NCBI GenBank assembly: GCA_002706765.1
Contig: PAJV01000058.1
Location: 1-64,000 of the forward strand
Origin: Gimesia sp.
GTDB lineage: Bacteria > Planctomycetota > Planctomycetia > Planctomycetales > Planctomycetaceae
Reading direction: 5' to 3'
Length of the DNA: 64,000 nt
Both the position numbers and the translations under genes were made by a program. Positions within the stretch are counted from its first letter, which is position 1, and the number at the start of each line of letters is the position of its first letter. The notes below the pieces were generated by a model. The model saw only the letters and a list, made by a program, of their open reading frames with translations. It did no database searches and was not told the DNA's origin. Of the stretch, positions 55,901-64,000 are shown piece by piece.

Positions 55901-58052
55901 TGTAAGCCGCCAGTTGTATGTTGTGCGCCTTGCCGTCAGGTACGTTTTTATTTCCGGTGTCTTCGTGTGCGATGGGACTGAATAACACAATCCGCGGGAA
56001 TGATTTTCCGTTTGCCTTGGATCCTCGTGTCTTTTTGACAAAGTCGACGAGCTTTCTCTGATACTCGTCCGCTTTCTTCACGCCTTCAAATGATTCGTTA
56101 TAACCGAAGAACGCCAGGACCACGTCTGCCTTCACATGTCGCAGATATTCGGTTATGGTGGCGGCTCCTTTGCTGCGCGGGAACGAATCCACACGATCAC
56201 CGCTCGCGCTCATGTTGCGAAAACGAACCTGCTTTCCCTGCAGTTCACTCTGCAGCAGCGTTTCCAGCCACCCGTCATGCTGCATCCGATCCGGCAGCCC
56301 GTTACCCAGGATGGCAACGACATCGTCTTGCTGAAACGCAAACGGAAGCGGATCGCGATAACCGGCGGGCACCTCGACCAGCGTAAGATCTTCGACTTGA
56401 GGGGGGGAATCTGAACCGACTGACTTGGAAGTCGACTTATAAGGGACACCCGGTTTTCCGTCGAAGGTCAGGTATTCCTGCTTTCCCTTGTTCTTAATAT
56501 CAATCTCCATAGCAAAGGGAGCAGCCACATTCGTGAGCCGAAACACCTCTTTGCGATTCGCATCCAGCAGCGTCAGCGTGAAATCTTCGAGGCGCCCCTC
56601 AAATCCCTGACGGTTCCAGATACCCACTTTTTCGACGTCAACAGCGCGACCGAGATCAACTTCCCACCAGGGATTTTCTGTTCCCGCATTGGCAGTATGG
56701 GTCTGCCCCCCTTTCCCCCAGTCAGAGCTTTTATTGCCATCCAGGGCTTTGGCAGCGACTGCGGAACCCATTGTACTCGACTGAGTGGCCTTGCCCTCTT
56801 TCGCGATATTTTTCCCGCCACTGATCACTTCGACTTCTGCCAGCGTAAGGATCTGTTTCTTGCCGGGAAGTTCGATGCGGACAAACCGTGCGGGCTTTCC
56901 GGTTACGAGTGCAGCCGTTGGTTTCTTCCCCTGTTTTTTACCGGGTTTCTTATTTTTTCCGGGGGAATGCTGATGCCCTTTGTGTTTTTCTTCCGGCTTT
57001 TTCGTGTTGTTGTTGGCGGGAATCGGACTTTTGAAGCCCGCATACATTTCCGGTTTGATGCCGCGAGCGTACGTGCCATTGCCGAATGTGTTGGGGTTGA
57101 ACGGCCCGACGAAGGAAACGTCCGCGTCCGCTTTGATCGCGTCTTCCATTCCCAGTGCCCAGAAACAGGCGTTGACCAGCATCCGACGATAGCCTGCATT
57201 CAACAGATCCTCAGGGGTCCCATAGAGCGTCGTGAATACGCGGCCCTTCTTTCCCGACGGGGAGGTATACGTTCGGGTCCATTCCGAAGGCATCGGCGGC
57301 TTCGTCTCATCTGCAGGGGAATCCTGCTTCATCCCGTTCAGAGGCTGGGCCATCGTCAGAACTTCACCATCAGTTGGCTTGCCGACATAGCCGCCCGCCT
57401 GCACCCAGATGTCTTTCACTCCACGGAGAATCGGATGTTTCTGTTTGCTGTCTACAACTGTGATACGTGTGCTCTGCTTATGGTTGGTTCCATAGTGCCC
57501 CACCCAGGTCTGCCCCAGCACCTGATGACCAAAGCCCAGTTCGTAATCCTGATCTTTGCTGTTGTAGGAATACTCCGAGAAAGGAGCCGTCGCAGGCATA
57601 TTGAATGCGTGCGTCGCGGTGCGCATTCCCACCACCGGCCCGCCCCGTTTGAGGTAATCATCAAAATGCTGCATCTGTTCTTTGGGAAAATTCTGGAATC
57701 GCAGAAACACTACCGCGAGATCCGCCGTCTTGAGGGCTTCCATGCCTGGCATGTTTGAGTTACCCGCTACAATTTCCCCCGTTTGCGGATCGATATTAAA
57801 CAGCACGGTACATTTAAAGCCGTGATGCTTCGCGAGAATGCGTGCCAGTTCCGGCAACGATTCCTCAGAGCGGTATTCATGATCGCCTGCCAGAAAAACA
57901 ATATGCTTTCCTTTCCCCGCGCCGTCAGTACCTTCATAAACCAGCGGCGCCGCACTGGCGAAGTCTGCAACGAGGAGTGATAAGCACAGAGAAACGGCCC
58001 AGCAAGCGGATTTCATTGGTGTGTCTGCAATGAGGAATAAGAAATGTTTCAT
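52920..58052 (-). CDS. Giant secreted ThuA / SGNH / dehydrogenase / cupredoxin / c-heme protein
   Basis: About 1710 residues from ATG 58052; a start at 58016 would give a cleaner signal peptide, MKSACWAVSLCLSLLVADFASA. Modules in order: ThuA-like trehalose-utilisation fold (KHIVFLAGDHEYRSEES); an F5/8-type discoidin module (WWEVDLGRAVDVEKVGIWNRQ); an SGNH/GDSL hydrolase (ILGNGLPDRM, FFGYNESF, NGVHLTEEGN); a membrane-bound dehydrogenase-type seven-bladed propeller (about 54250-55330, GFEVSLFADEKQFPELVNP). HEAT-like helices follow, then a type I copper cupredoxin (PHNIMLV, then YICSFPGHHMLMRGTMYV with Cys, His, Met ligands) and a c-type cytochrome (CAQCHKMDDSS). It ends with four histidines. 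Electron flow from sugar oxidation through copper and heme is plausible. Confidence 0.92.
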   Translation of the reverse strand: MKHFLFLIADTPMKSACWAVSLCLSLLVADFASAAPLVYEGTDGAGKGKHIVFLAGDHEYRSEESLPELARILAKHHGFKCTVLFNIDPQTGEIVAGNSNMPGMEALKTADLAVVFLRFQNFPKEQMQHFDDYLKRGGPVVGMRTATHAFNMPATAPFSEYSYNSKDQDYELGFGHQVLGQTWVGHYGTNHKQSTRITVVDSKQKHPILRGVKDIWVQAGGYVGKPTDGEVLTMAQPLNGMKQDSPADETKPPMPSEWTRTYTSPSGKKGRVFTTLYGTPEDLLNAGYRRMLVNACFWALGMEDAIKADADVSFVGPFNPNTFGNGTYARGIKPEMYAGFKSPIPANNNTKKPEEKHKGHQHSPGKNKKPGKKQGKKPTAALVTGKPARFVRIELPGKKQILTLAEVEVISGGKNIAKEGKATQSSTMGSAVAAKALDGNKSSDWGKGGQTHTANAGTENPWWEVDLGRAVDVEKVGIWNRQGFEGRLEDFTLTLLDANRKEVFRLTNVAAPFAMEIDIKNKGKQEYLTFDGKPGVPYKSTSKSVGSDSPPQVEDLTLVEVPAGYRDPLPFAFQQDDVVAILGNGLPDRMQHDGWLETLLQSELQGKQVRFRNMSASGDRVDSFPRSKGAATITEYLRHVKADVVLAFFGYNESFEGVKKADEYQRKLVDFVKKTRGSKANGKSFPRIVLFSPIAHEDTGNKNVPDGKAHNIQLAAYTKATAAAAREAGVAYVDLFHPSLQMFKESSTPLTINGVHLTEEGNKQLAEIISSALAGHQVSASQTLEPLRSAVLDKNYKWNNRYRARDGNDVWGGRSILAFTNDQTNAVVLQHELSMLDVMTNNRDARIWAVARGEDFKVDDSNVPAPVKVISNVGGGSKSSSAVKEGNLNYISGAEGIEHMAVADGFEVSLFADEKQFPELVNPVQMQFDTKGRLWAAVWPTYPKWEPLKEMNDALLILHDDNNDGKADRVTEFARIQNPLGFEFWNGGVLVASAPEIVFLKDTDGDDVADVRTVMLQGLDSSDTHHAANNLIYGPDGAIYWQSGVFMVHNHEHPWGPSLQAAESAMYRFDPRRFTISMHAVNSPNPHGIAFDYWGYHYATDGTGGRAYQVRPDKAGFTMHELLKKEVRPVTASEIVSSAHFPESMQGDFLICNVIGFLGIKHYDLARNAEEGTVWGEPAGDDLTVMRLNPDGTKTEDKSKGLMMSGDKNFRPADAIFAPDGSLYFCDWHNVIIGHMQHNVRDPNRDHQHGRIYRMTAKGRPLQEPVAIDGQPIAALLDNLKSPIDGIRHRTRVELSERDSASVIAATQEWVKQFDPNKKEDAHHLLEALWVHQQHNDRNLELLGVLLKSPEPHARIAANTVKHLWFNVEGTMRGGVIAETEEAATQKSGILSDTSELTTIRIGTVRERMRYDVTKLTVKPGKKVKLTFANPDYMPHNIMLVNPGKADEVGLAAIALGASGFSVGFVPESKEILWASKLVDHGQEEVIEFVAPTKEGAYPYICSFPGHHMLMRGTMYVTNDLKTFLAKNPEQEIKITKWKLADLEPDLKRVEQHRNFTRGQELFTKLACAQCHKMDDSSVTLGKNLSIGPNLDEVVKKHKHDAKAILAEILEPSRKIEDKFRTVLLVLEDGRSLNGNIVSEDETSLTIVTGPPQVKEQKVLKSAVEFQRFSPISIMPADLLNTLDKEQILDLLAYVLTGGNAKAAAFHHHH

Positions 58053-58489
58053 TGTTCGAGCGCAATCCCTGTTAAAAGAGCGAAAACGGTTCTGGAGGTA
58101 AGTTGATATTGGTGCTCTCAGTTTAATTACAAGCAGAGGCAGAATCCAGTGACTTGTCAGAGCTGGAACGCTACCTGGACCGAAATGGTCCGCATGCTCC
58201 CGAGTGTATTCGACTGAGTGGAACCGCCCGACTATTCCAGATTGAGAGACCACGCGTCCCGGAACTAGCGCATCTTCTGGCCTGAAGGGGAAGAAACACT
58301 CGAATTACTGCTGATTTTCGTGAATTGTGTGATCACGGTCTCTGCCTATCAATAACGAGAACGCTCGTCACGCTGAACGTGAACTGAAGGTCAGGCAGCG
58401 TATCAAATGCAAGTGCGAGGATCATCAGCGAATCCTGGTCTCGACGACTGGTACTCACTTCAGGGTTGCCAAATCTTAATCCGCGTCGG
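58053..58489. other. Intergenic gap, no gene found
   Basis: 437 bp between the giant gene start and the stop of the epimerase gene. The open extension of the giant gene up to 58253 lacks a signal peptide and is not favoured. No promoter pair is clear. Confidence 0.4.
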
Positions 58490-59509
58490 TCAGATCAGCA
58501 GTTCAATCCCACTGCCCGAAATTGAACTGAATTCCACTTTGCCATTTCGGATGGTGACTCCCCGCGCAGAGTCGGCAGCCAGCAGAGTGGCACCATCGAA
58601 ATCGGCGTAGTCCAGTAACGGCAGCAATTGCGCGGCCGCCGAGATGCCGACCGTCGATTCAATCATGCACCCGACCATTGTTTTCATTCCCAGCTCGCGG
58701 GCCTGCTTTAGCATGCGGCTCGCGGGAGTCAGGCCTCCGCATTTGCAGAGTTTGACATTGATTCCATGAAACAGACCGTGGCACTTTTCCACATCCGCTT
58801 CTGTCCGACAACTCTCATCTGCAATTACGGGTAATACACTTTCAAGAAATCCCCTCCGGTGCGATTCAGCGGGCGCGTCGGCGGGTAATGGCTGCTCAAT
58901 AAATTCGACCCCCAGTTCAGCCAATACACGGGAATTCGCAATGGTCTGCTCCGGCGTCCAGCCACAATTCGCATCGACGCGAATCGTCGCATCAGTCTCC
59001 TGCCGTAAAGCCTGGACAATCTCAAGATCATGCGGCGTTCCCAGTTTGATCTTATAGACAGGCCAGCCGGGTTGTTCGCGGTACTTACGCACCATTTCCT
59101 CAATCGAATCAATGCCCAGCGTATAACTGGATTGCGTCTGATTGATCGCAGGCAGACCGAGAACTTCCGTTGTCCGCATGCCATGTATCTTTCCAAACAG
59201 GTCGTAAGCGGCGCCATCGATTGCCGAGAGTGCGAATCTGTCGTGAGCAATAACCTCGCTGCAGCGATCATACAATTCGCCTGGGTGAATCAGATCCCCA
59301 TCGGCGATCAACTCTCTAACCTGGCTCAATGAAGTTTCCAGCGATTCATACGTGTGACCATAGTAGGAATTACAGGTCACTTCGCCGTAGCCGGTTACAT
59401 CACCATGAGTCAGACCCACAATCAGGCACTGCTGATGATAAAGCGTTCCGCGCGCAATTGTGAATGGATCTTTCAGTGGAAGTTCAACCCGTTGCCAGTG
59501 GAGTTTCAC
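58490..59509 (-). CDS. dgcA: Enolase-superfamily dipeptide epimerase / N-acetyl-D-glutamate racemase (DgcA-like)
   Basis: A 339-residue member of the muconate-lactonising/L-Ala-D/L-Glu epimerase family. The catalytic set is visible: VYKIKLG (KxK base) near residue 150, DANCGW metal Asp near 178, FIEQPL metal Glu near 205, VIADESC metal Asp near 229 and NVKLCKCGG second-base Lys near 253. The gene overlaps the end of the DUF1611 gene by 4 bp (ATGA), implying translational coupling. When paired with DUF1611 (DgcN), the homologue interconverts N-acetyl-D- and N-acetyl-L-glutamate. When paired with muramyl-peptide genes, it epimerises L-Ala-D-Glu. Context favours the former. The symbol reflects the operon pairing, not proof. 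Confidence 0.87.
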   Translation of the reverse strand: MKLHWQRVELPLKDPFTIARGTLYHQQCLIVGLTHGDVTGYGEVTCNSYYGHTYESLETSLSQVRELIADGDLIHPGELYDRCSEVIAHDRFALSAIDGAAYDLFGKIHGMRTTEVLGLPAINQTQSSYTLGIDSIEEMVRKYREQPGWPVYKIKLGTPHDLEIVQALRQETDATIRVDANCGWTPEQTIANSRVLAELGVEFIEQPLPADAPAESHRRGFLESVLPVIADESCRTEADVEKCHGLFHGINVKLCKCGGLTPASRMLKQARELGMKTMVGCMIESTVGISAAAQLLPLLDYADFDGATLLAADSARGVTIRNGKVEFSSISGSGIELLI

Positions 59510-60603
59510 GCCGTGATCCTCGTTTTCAGTTCCAGAACAGCGTCAACGAGAACTTCGGAACCATCGCGATAAACATCGCAGACGGGTAACCCCAGCAGAT
59601 CTCCCACCTGCTGCTTCTCAATCTCGGCCTGTGCTGCAGAAATATTCCGACCATTTAAGGCAACTCCGATCACTTCCGCCGGATACCGTTCAGAAGCCAG
59701 TTGTTTGTAGAGTTCCCGGTAGCGTTCCAGCGCCTTCAACGGAACATGAGGCAATCCTTTGACATGAGGTCGGGCGGCTTCATAACAGAAGATCAGTCCC
59801 TGCGGGGCACAGCCATGAAGTAATCCCAGCGTCACAGCCGAGAAAGCGGGATGAGTGATACTGCCCTGCCCTTCAATCAGCAAAATCTCGTGTTGCTCAT
59901 TCTGCAGCACCAGTTCCTCGACGGCCCCGTTCACAAAGTCGGAGACCACACAGTCAACAGGCACACCATTTCCCACAATCATAATGCCGGTCTGTCCGGT
60001 CGCCAGAAACTTTGCATCCGCCTGACGCTTCTGCAGCCCCCGTTCGAGTTCCAGCATGGTGACCATCTTCCCAACACTGCAATCCTGTCCGACAGCATGA
60101 ATCCGCAGACAGCCGGGACGAAAATCAGCACACACGGCCGTTTTGCGATGCTGGTTCCTGCGAACGTCAATCAGCAGACTTCCGCTCCGTTCCGCCTCCT
60201 GGCAGAAGCCTTCATTTTCGACAAGAAACTCATGCAGACCGGAAACAATATCTAATCCGCGCTGGATTCCTGTGGAGATCACAAGACTCAGTTCTTCCGG
60301 CATCTGACCGCCGGGAGGTGAGATGCCGATAAAGAGCGCATCCGGCGAGTCCACTTCAGCCAGGGAGCCGACGACGGGAGTGGCACCGCCGATGCCGTAG
60401 AGCTCCTGAGTCGTTTTTCCACAATGCGCCGGGTCGATCACAGCCAGGCAGTGCTCACCTCGATAACGTAACAGGCTCATGGCTGTCTTAGAATTTGACA
60501 AGGGAGCGTCGTGTCCTACAGCAATTGCGATGCGTCGATAGTTTTTGATTGTTTCCAATCCAGGCCCAGTCGATTTTAAAGAAGCGAGTGCAGCAGTATC
60601 CAT
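59506..60603 (-). CDS. dgcN: DUF1611 protein, D-glutamate N-acetyltransferase-like (DgcN)
   Basis: A 365-residue DUF1611 protein. The N-terminal Rossmann-like half has [27 protein letters not shown]. The C-terminal half contains the P-loop-like [19 protein letters not shown] near residue 190, [19 protein letters not shown] near 215 and [24 protein letters not shown] near 260, all standard for the family. Members paired with an enolase-superfamily gene have been shown to acetylate D-glutamate as the first step of its breakdown. It starts 68 bp after the D-aminoacylase gene and couples to the epimerase by an ATGA overlap. Cytoplasmic. Confidence 0.88.
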   Translation of the reverse strand: MDTAALASLKSTGPGLETIKNYRRIAIAVGHDAPLSNSKTAMSLLRYRGEHCLAVIDPAHCGKTTQELYGIGGATPVVGSLAEVDSPDALFIGISPPGGQMPEELSLVISTGIQRGLDIVSGLHEFLVENEGFCQEAERSGSLLIDVRRNQHRKTAVCADFRPGCLRIHAVGQDCSVGKMVTMLELERGLQKRQADAKFLATGQTGIMIVGNGVPVDCVVSDFVNGAVEELVLQNEQHEILLIEGQGSITHPAFSAVTLGLLHGCAPQGLIFCYEAARPHVKGLPHVPLKALERYRELYKQLASERYPAEVIGVALNGRNISAAQAEIEKQQVGDLLGLPVCDVYRDGSEVLVDAVLELKTRITA

Positions 60604-60671
60604 AGTTTCAACCAGTGTTAAATGAGAGATCAGAACCGAAAACGTTATTTAAGCCAGATCGCTGCCCCTGT

Positions 60672-62255
60672 TCAGGGAGCCGATTTTTTCCGCAGAGCAC
60701 GACCGGCAAGCGCACCGGTGGGAGTGCCTTCATAAACAGCTGCCACTCCATTGACGAAGACATACCGCATGCCATCTGCATACTGGTGTGGATTTTCGAA
60801 CGTCGCCGTATCAATAATAGTTTGAGGGTCGAAGACAACGATATCTGCTGCCTGTCCCGGTTTCAGGTAACCACGATCAGTCAGTCCCAGGATATCTGCC
60901 GGCAGACCGGTGGCACTGCGAATGGCCTGTTCCAGGGGAATGACCTGTTCGCGAATGGCGTAGTGGCCGATCTTACGGGGGAAAGCACCATAATTACGGG
61001 GATGGGGACGCGTCGCATCTGGAATCATCACCCCGCCATCCGAAGCAGTCGCGACCCAGGGATTCGTCATCGCGTTCCGAACCTCTTCTTCATTCATGGC
61101 GAAATTCACAATCTGCGCCCCACCACTTCGCATGATCTCTTCAGCAATTTGCAGAGCTGTTTTCTGTTCGGCTTTGGCAATTTCTCGCAGATTTTTACCG
61201 ACCCATTCAGGTCGCGGGCTGTATTGGGCAATCACAATCTGTTTGCCGTCTTCTTTGATGTCCAGGCTTTTTTCGACCGCCGCACGAATTTTGGCACCGA
61301 CTTCCGGTTCATCCAGTCGCTTGACCAGTTGATCGACGCCACCGGACATCGACCAGGGCGGAAAGATCGTGGCTGCCAGCGAAGTACTTGCCGCGATATA
61401 AGGATATTGATCGGCTGTCACACGCTGACCTTTATCCCGGGCTTCCCTGATCAGTGTAATCGCCAGCCTGAGAGTGCCCCAGTTCGGCGTTCCCTTCACT
61501 TTCAGATGCGAAATATGAACCGGAATCGACGCATCCTCTCCAATACGAATCGCTTCCTGAATGGAGCCGACCAGCCCCTCTTCTTCTCCGCGAATGTGGC
61601 TGGCATAGATGCCCCCTGCATCACCAATCACTTTCGCCAGCGCTGTGAGTTCCTCTGTGTCTGCATATGTGCTGGGGGTGTAAATCAGCCCGGTAGACAT
61701 TCCCCAGGCACCCTCTTTCATCGCCTGGGATGTCAGCCGTTGCATTTTCTGCAGTTCTGCCGGGGTCGCCTTGCGATTGACCTTCCCAATAACATGCGAA
61801 CGCAGTTCCCCCTGTGGTAACAGGTGGGCAACATTGGTTCCGGCGCCTGCTTTGTCCACATTGTCGTAGAACTTCTGAACGTCAATCGGCCCCATCCCGC
61901 AGTTTCCGGTCACCGAGGTCGTACATCCCTGCAGCAGATAATTCACCGCGCCCCTCGATTTAGGATCGACAATACCGCGATCGCTGTGGGTATGCAGATC
62001 GATGAAACCCGGACAGATCACGAGCCCGGTCGCATCAATGCGGTACTCACATGCCGGGCCTTCACCCGGGCCTGCGGAATGGATTTTTCCGTCACGGACT
62101 GCGACGTACCCTCTTTCAATCACCTTACCGGTCCCATCATGTATGGTCCCGTTTGCGATCACATAGTCGAACTGTTCTGCGCCGAATCCAGCTCCTGTGT
62201 TCAGCAGACAAATCAGAAACACTAAGCTGAAGCACATCTTCATGGTAAAAGCCAC
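60672..62255 (-). CDS. Secreted N-acyl-D-amino-acid deacylase (D-aminoacylase)
   Basis: A 527-residue amidohydrolase. The start is GTG 62255: a GGAGG lies seven bases upstream, whereas the first ATG (62243) is 12 nt further in. Signal peptide: MKMCFSLVFLICLLNTGAGFGA. Motifs of the D-aminoacylase family: VICPGFIDLHTHSDRG with HxHSD near residue 80, SVTGNCGMGP with the metal-site Cys, YASHIRGEEEG, VHISHLKVKG with a metal His, and TASDGGVM with the catalytic Asp. It would free D-amino acids from N-acyl forms outside the cytoplasm, feeding the two downstream genes. It is divergent from the AraC-family regulator. Confidence 0.93.
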   Translation of the reverse strand: MAFTMKMCFSLVFLICLLNTGAGFGAEQFDYVIANGTIHDGTGKVIERGYVAVRDGKIHSAGPGEGPACEYRIDATGLVICPGFIDLHTHSDRGIVDPKSRGAVNYLLQGCTTSVTGNCGMGPIDVQKFYDNVDKAGAGTNVAHLLPQGELRSHVIGKVNRKATPAELQKMQRLTSQAMKEGAWGMSTGLIYTPSTYADTEELTALAKVIGDAGGIYASHIRGEEEGLVGSIQEAIRIGEDASIPVHISHLKVKGTPNWGTLRLAITLIREARDKGQRVTADQYPYIAASTSLAATIFPPWSMSGGVDQLVKRLDEPEVGAKIRAAVEKSLDIKEDGKQIVIAQYSPRPEWVGKNLREIAKAEQKTALQIAEEIMRSGGAQIVNFAMNEEEVRNAMTNPWVATASDGGVMIPDATRPHPRNYGAFPRKIGHYAIREQVIPLEQAIRSATGLPADILGLTDRGYLKPGQAADIVVFDPQTIIDTATFENPHQYADGMRYVFVNGVAAVYEGTPTGALAGRALRKKSAP

Positions 62256-62365
62256 TTGTTCTCCTCCGGGGTAATCTCAATAGCACGAGTCGATTTTTCG
62301 GCAGAAAACCCGAGCCGCACTATATATTTTCGTTCAACATGAGTGAACCAGGATCGGGTTCTGAG

Positions 62366-62387
62366 TTCTCTACAGCATTCTCTACAG
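62366..62387. promoter_or_regulatory. Tandem direct repeat in the divergent promoter region
   Basis: TTCTCTACAG occurs at 62366-62375 and again at 62378-62387, a 12-bp period, within the space between the D-aminoacylase gene and the AraC-family gene. AraC-family regulators usually bind direct repeats, so this is a candidate operator for the regulator at 62513. Confidence 0.45.
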
Positions 62388-62512
62388 TATCGCCATATCC
62401 AGTAAGTTTTGCATACTACTTTACTGCTGCTGACTTGTGAAACAATCCGAGAATGCGCAAACTGATATCGAAATTGCGCACACCCTTTTTTAGTTGCTTC
62501 AGGTGCCCTACC

Positions 62513-63697
62513 ATGCCTCCCCGCTCCCGTTCTCAGTCTCTGACGATTCCAGATAACAGACAGATCGCCTTGCTGATCGATCCGGATGACACATGGGGAC
62601 GCAGTGTCATTCAGGGAATCGCAGCAGCTGTCCGCAACGTCCTTCCCTGGAACTTGTGGATCGCTCCCCGCGATCGACAATGGCGACTTCGCGTGCCTCG
62701 TAACTGGCTGGGAGATGGCATCATCGCAGCCATACGTGATGATAAAACAGCCGAGCATGTCAGAGGCCTCAATCTCCCCACGGTCAATGTGTCTTCCTGG
62801 GAGAAAGATGCTCCCGACTGGTATCGCGTTAAAACAGATGACGTAAAACGGGCCGAGATGGCATTCTCCCACTTTCGCGCGCGGAGCTTCAGCCACTTCG
62901 CCTACTATGGTCCTCCCAGCCAGCGGTATTCTCCCTCGCGGGGAGATCACTTCCGGGAAGTCGTCCAGGCCGCGGGATTCACCTGCGATACCTTTCGGGG
63001 AAATACAACTACGCGCGACAAATCTTCGGTTCAGGAACGCACCCTCCAATGGCTGCAGCAGGCCCCCCGTCCCCTGGCTGTCTTCGCCGCCGACCCGCAT
63101 TCCGGAGTCCTGTTAACCGAGGTCTGTAACGCAGTCGGTTTCCGGGTACCGGAAGAAATCGCGATCCTGGTGGCTGACACGGATGAACTGCTCTGTAATA
63201 TCTCAACCCCTCCGCTGTCCAGCATTGTCCTGGCCAGCGAACAGATTGGCATGACCAGTGTCCGGATTCTGGATTCGCTGCTGAAGGGTAAGAAAGTGAA
63301 ATCAAAAGTCATTACTCTGCCTCCTCTGAATGTCATCGAACGTCAGTCTTCCGAAATGCTGGCCATTGACGATCCCCTGTTTGTCGATGCCCTCCGCTTC
63401 ATTCGCGTGCACGCTCATACCGGCATTCAGGTCAGTGACGTTCTGCAGAATGTTTCCCTCTCCCGTCGTTCCCTCGAACAGCGCTTCCGCCAACTGTTGA
63501 ACAGTACCCCCGCAGTTGAGATTCGCCGTATCAAAATCGAACGAGCCAGACAGTTACTGATTTCCACAGATAAAACCGTCGAGCAGATTGCCGGCGCGAC
63601 CGGTTTTTGCGCCTCCGGACAATTCTGCTTCGCCTTCAAAAAACATGTCGGGCAGACGCCTCTCGAATTTCGACGTCAAATGCGATCCGGCAAATAG
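62513..63697 (+). CDS. AraC-family regulator with LacI/periplasmic-binding-type sensor (XylR-like)
   Basis: A protein of 394 residues from ATG 62513; ATG 62453 would add 20 residues. The N-terminal 270 residues are a periplasmic-binding-protein fold of the LacI type (QIALLIDPDDTWGRSVIQGIAAAVRN, FAYYGPPSQRYSPSRGDHFREVVQAAGF, AVFAADPHSGVLLTEVCNAVGFRVPEEIAILV). The C-terminal 100 residues hold the two AraC helix-turn-helix units (VSDVLQNVSLSRRSLEQRFRQLL, and VEQIAGATGFCASGQFCFAFKKHVGQTPLEFRR). This is the XylR-type architecture. It is divergently placed to the D-amino-acid operon and probably regulates it in response to a small ligand, though sugar ligands are more typical of the family. Confidence 0.92.
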   Translation: MPPRSRSQSLTIPDNRQIALLIDPDDTWGRSVIQGIAAAVRNVLPWNLWIAPRDRQWRLRVPRNWLGDGIIAAIRDDKTAEHVRGLNLPTVNVSSWEKDAPDWYRVKTDDVKRAEMAFSHFRARSFSHFAYYGPPSQRYSPSRGDHFREVVQAAGFTCDTFRGNTTTRDKSSVQERTLQWLQQAPRPLAVFAADPHSGVLLTEVCNAVGFRVPEEIAILVADTDELLCNISTPPLSSIVLASEQIGMTSVRILDSLLKGKKVKSKVITLPPLNVIERQSSEMLAIDDPLFVDALRFIRVHAHTGIQVSDVLQNVSLSRRSLEQRFRQLLNSTPAVEIRRIKIERARQLLISTDKTVEQIAGATGFCASGQFCFAFKKHVGQTPLEFRRQMRSGK

Positions 63698-64000
63698 ACC
63701 TGAGCATTTTTCTTTCTGCTGTCTCCCGTTCGGCTCAGTTCGTAGCCTGATCAACAACCCTCTCCGCTGTTCTTTGTCCGCTGTTCTTTGCCCGCTATCT
63801 GGCTGGGTCCGATTCCGACAAATTTCCAGAGCGCAACACAATGAACCATCGCAGCTCTCAATCTATGATAGTCGACCCTGATGATCGGGAAGACGCGACC
63901 GTCGAACGGAACATTGTCTATTCGTCTCATATGATCACTCCTGCTGAATAAACTCCCCTTGACGCCGCCGCGCCGCTGGCGATAAGCACTGAATTGAGTC
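63698..64000. other. Window end, no convincing gene
   Basis: 303 bp after the regulator. A 36-codon plus-strand frame (63841-63951, MNHRSSQSMIVDPDD) is polar and acidic and could be a small gene, but there is no ribosome binding site or homology I recognise. Confidence 0.3.

Noticed and set aside
56697-57758. Plus-strand 353-codon frame opposite the giant protein gene
   Set aside because: It is antisense to the well-supported ThuA and discoidin regions; the length reflects codon bias of the real strand.

Overview
The window looks like a piece of a planctomycete chromosome, most like the Gimesia/Planctomycetaceae group (inference from gene families; no species was assigned). The signature families are all present: three 'planctomycete cytochrome' surface-protein operons (DUF1549/DUF1553 or DUF1592-type proteins paired with DUF1501 or DUF1552 partners), two DUF1559 pilin-like proteins, an ECF sigma/FecR pair, a sulfatase, ceramidase-like proteins, a giant ThuA/dehydrogenase/heme protein, and a protein kinase fused to LamG and formylglycine-synthase-like domains. 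No rRNA, tRNA, CRISPR array or intact insertion sequence was seen.

Layout. 1-263: the terminator of a gene outside the window. 264-7124 (minus): ECF sigma factor, FecR-type anti-sigma, DUF1549/DUF1553 cytochrome protein and DUF1501 protein, reading as one operon. 7477-9203 (minus): small lipoprotein and DUF1559 protein. 9836-16046 (plus): PPC-domain protein, a second DUF1549/1553 cytochrome protein and a second DUF1501 protein. 16257-21513: secreted hypothetical protein, Tat-exported Gfo/Idh/MocA oxidoreductase, ceramidase-like protein and arylsulfatase.

21549-26063 is the accessory island. A decayed aminoglycoside-phosphotransferase-like gene with an in-frame TGA lies next to a very AT-rich 1225-residue gene (22093-25770). 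That gene encodes an N-terminal Mrr-like PD-(D/E)XK nuclease, a winged-helix-like linker and about 900 residues of TPR repeats, with no NTPase domain visible. A DUF1501-like remnant closes the island. This is the best candidate for an undescribed (probably anti-phage) system here.

26149-33152 (plus): DUF1592/DUF1552 operon behind a near-consensus sigma-70 promoter, a second ceramidase-like protein and a DUF4832-like protein. 33280-36727 (minus): a probable redox/NO-sensing operon with an NsrR-like Rrf2 repressor, three Tll0287-like (DUF3365) c-heme sensor proteins, a PAS protein and a DUF488 protein. Its promoter is TTGACA-17-TATATT with a perfect 14-bp palindrome in the spacer. 37064-43226: small membrane protein, cupin/JmjC-like protein, NhaA antiporter, His-rich secreted protein and OB-fold protein. 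44202-45767: a second lipoprotein/DUF1559 pair. 46326-52668: small secreted protein behind a structured leader, ECF sigma factor, kinase/LamG/FGE fusion and STAS protein.

52920-58052 (minus): the giant multidomain protein. 58490-62255 (minus): secreted D-aminoacylase, DUF1611 (DgcN-like) and dipeptide-epimerase/DgcA-like genes, a likely D-glutamate/N-acyl-D-amino-acid catabolic operon, divergent from a XylR-type AraC regulator (62513-63697) with a tandem repeat in the shared promoter region.
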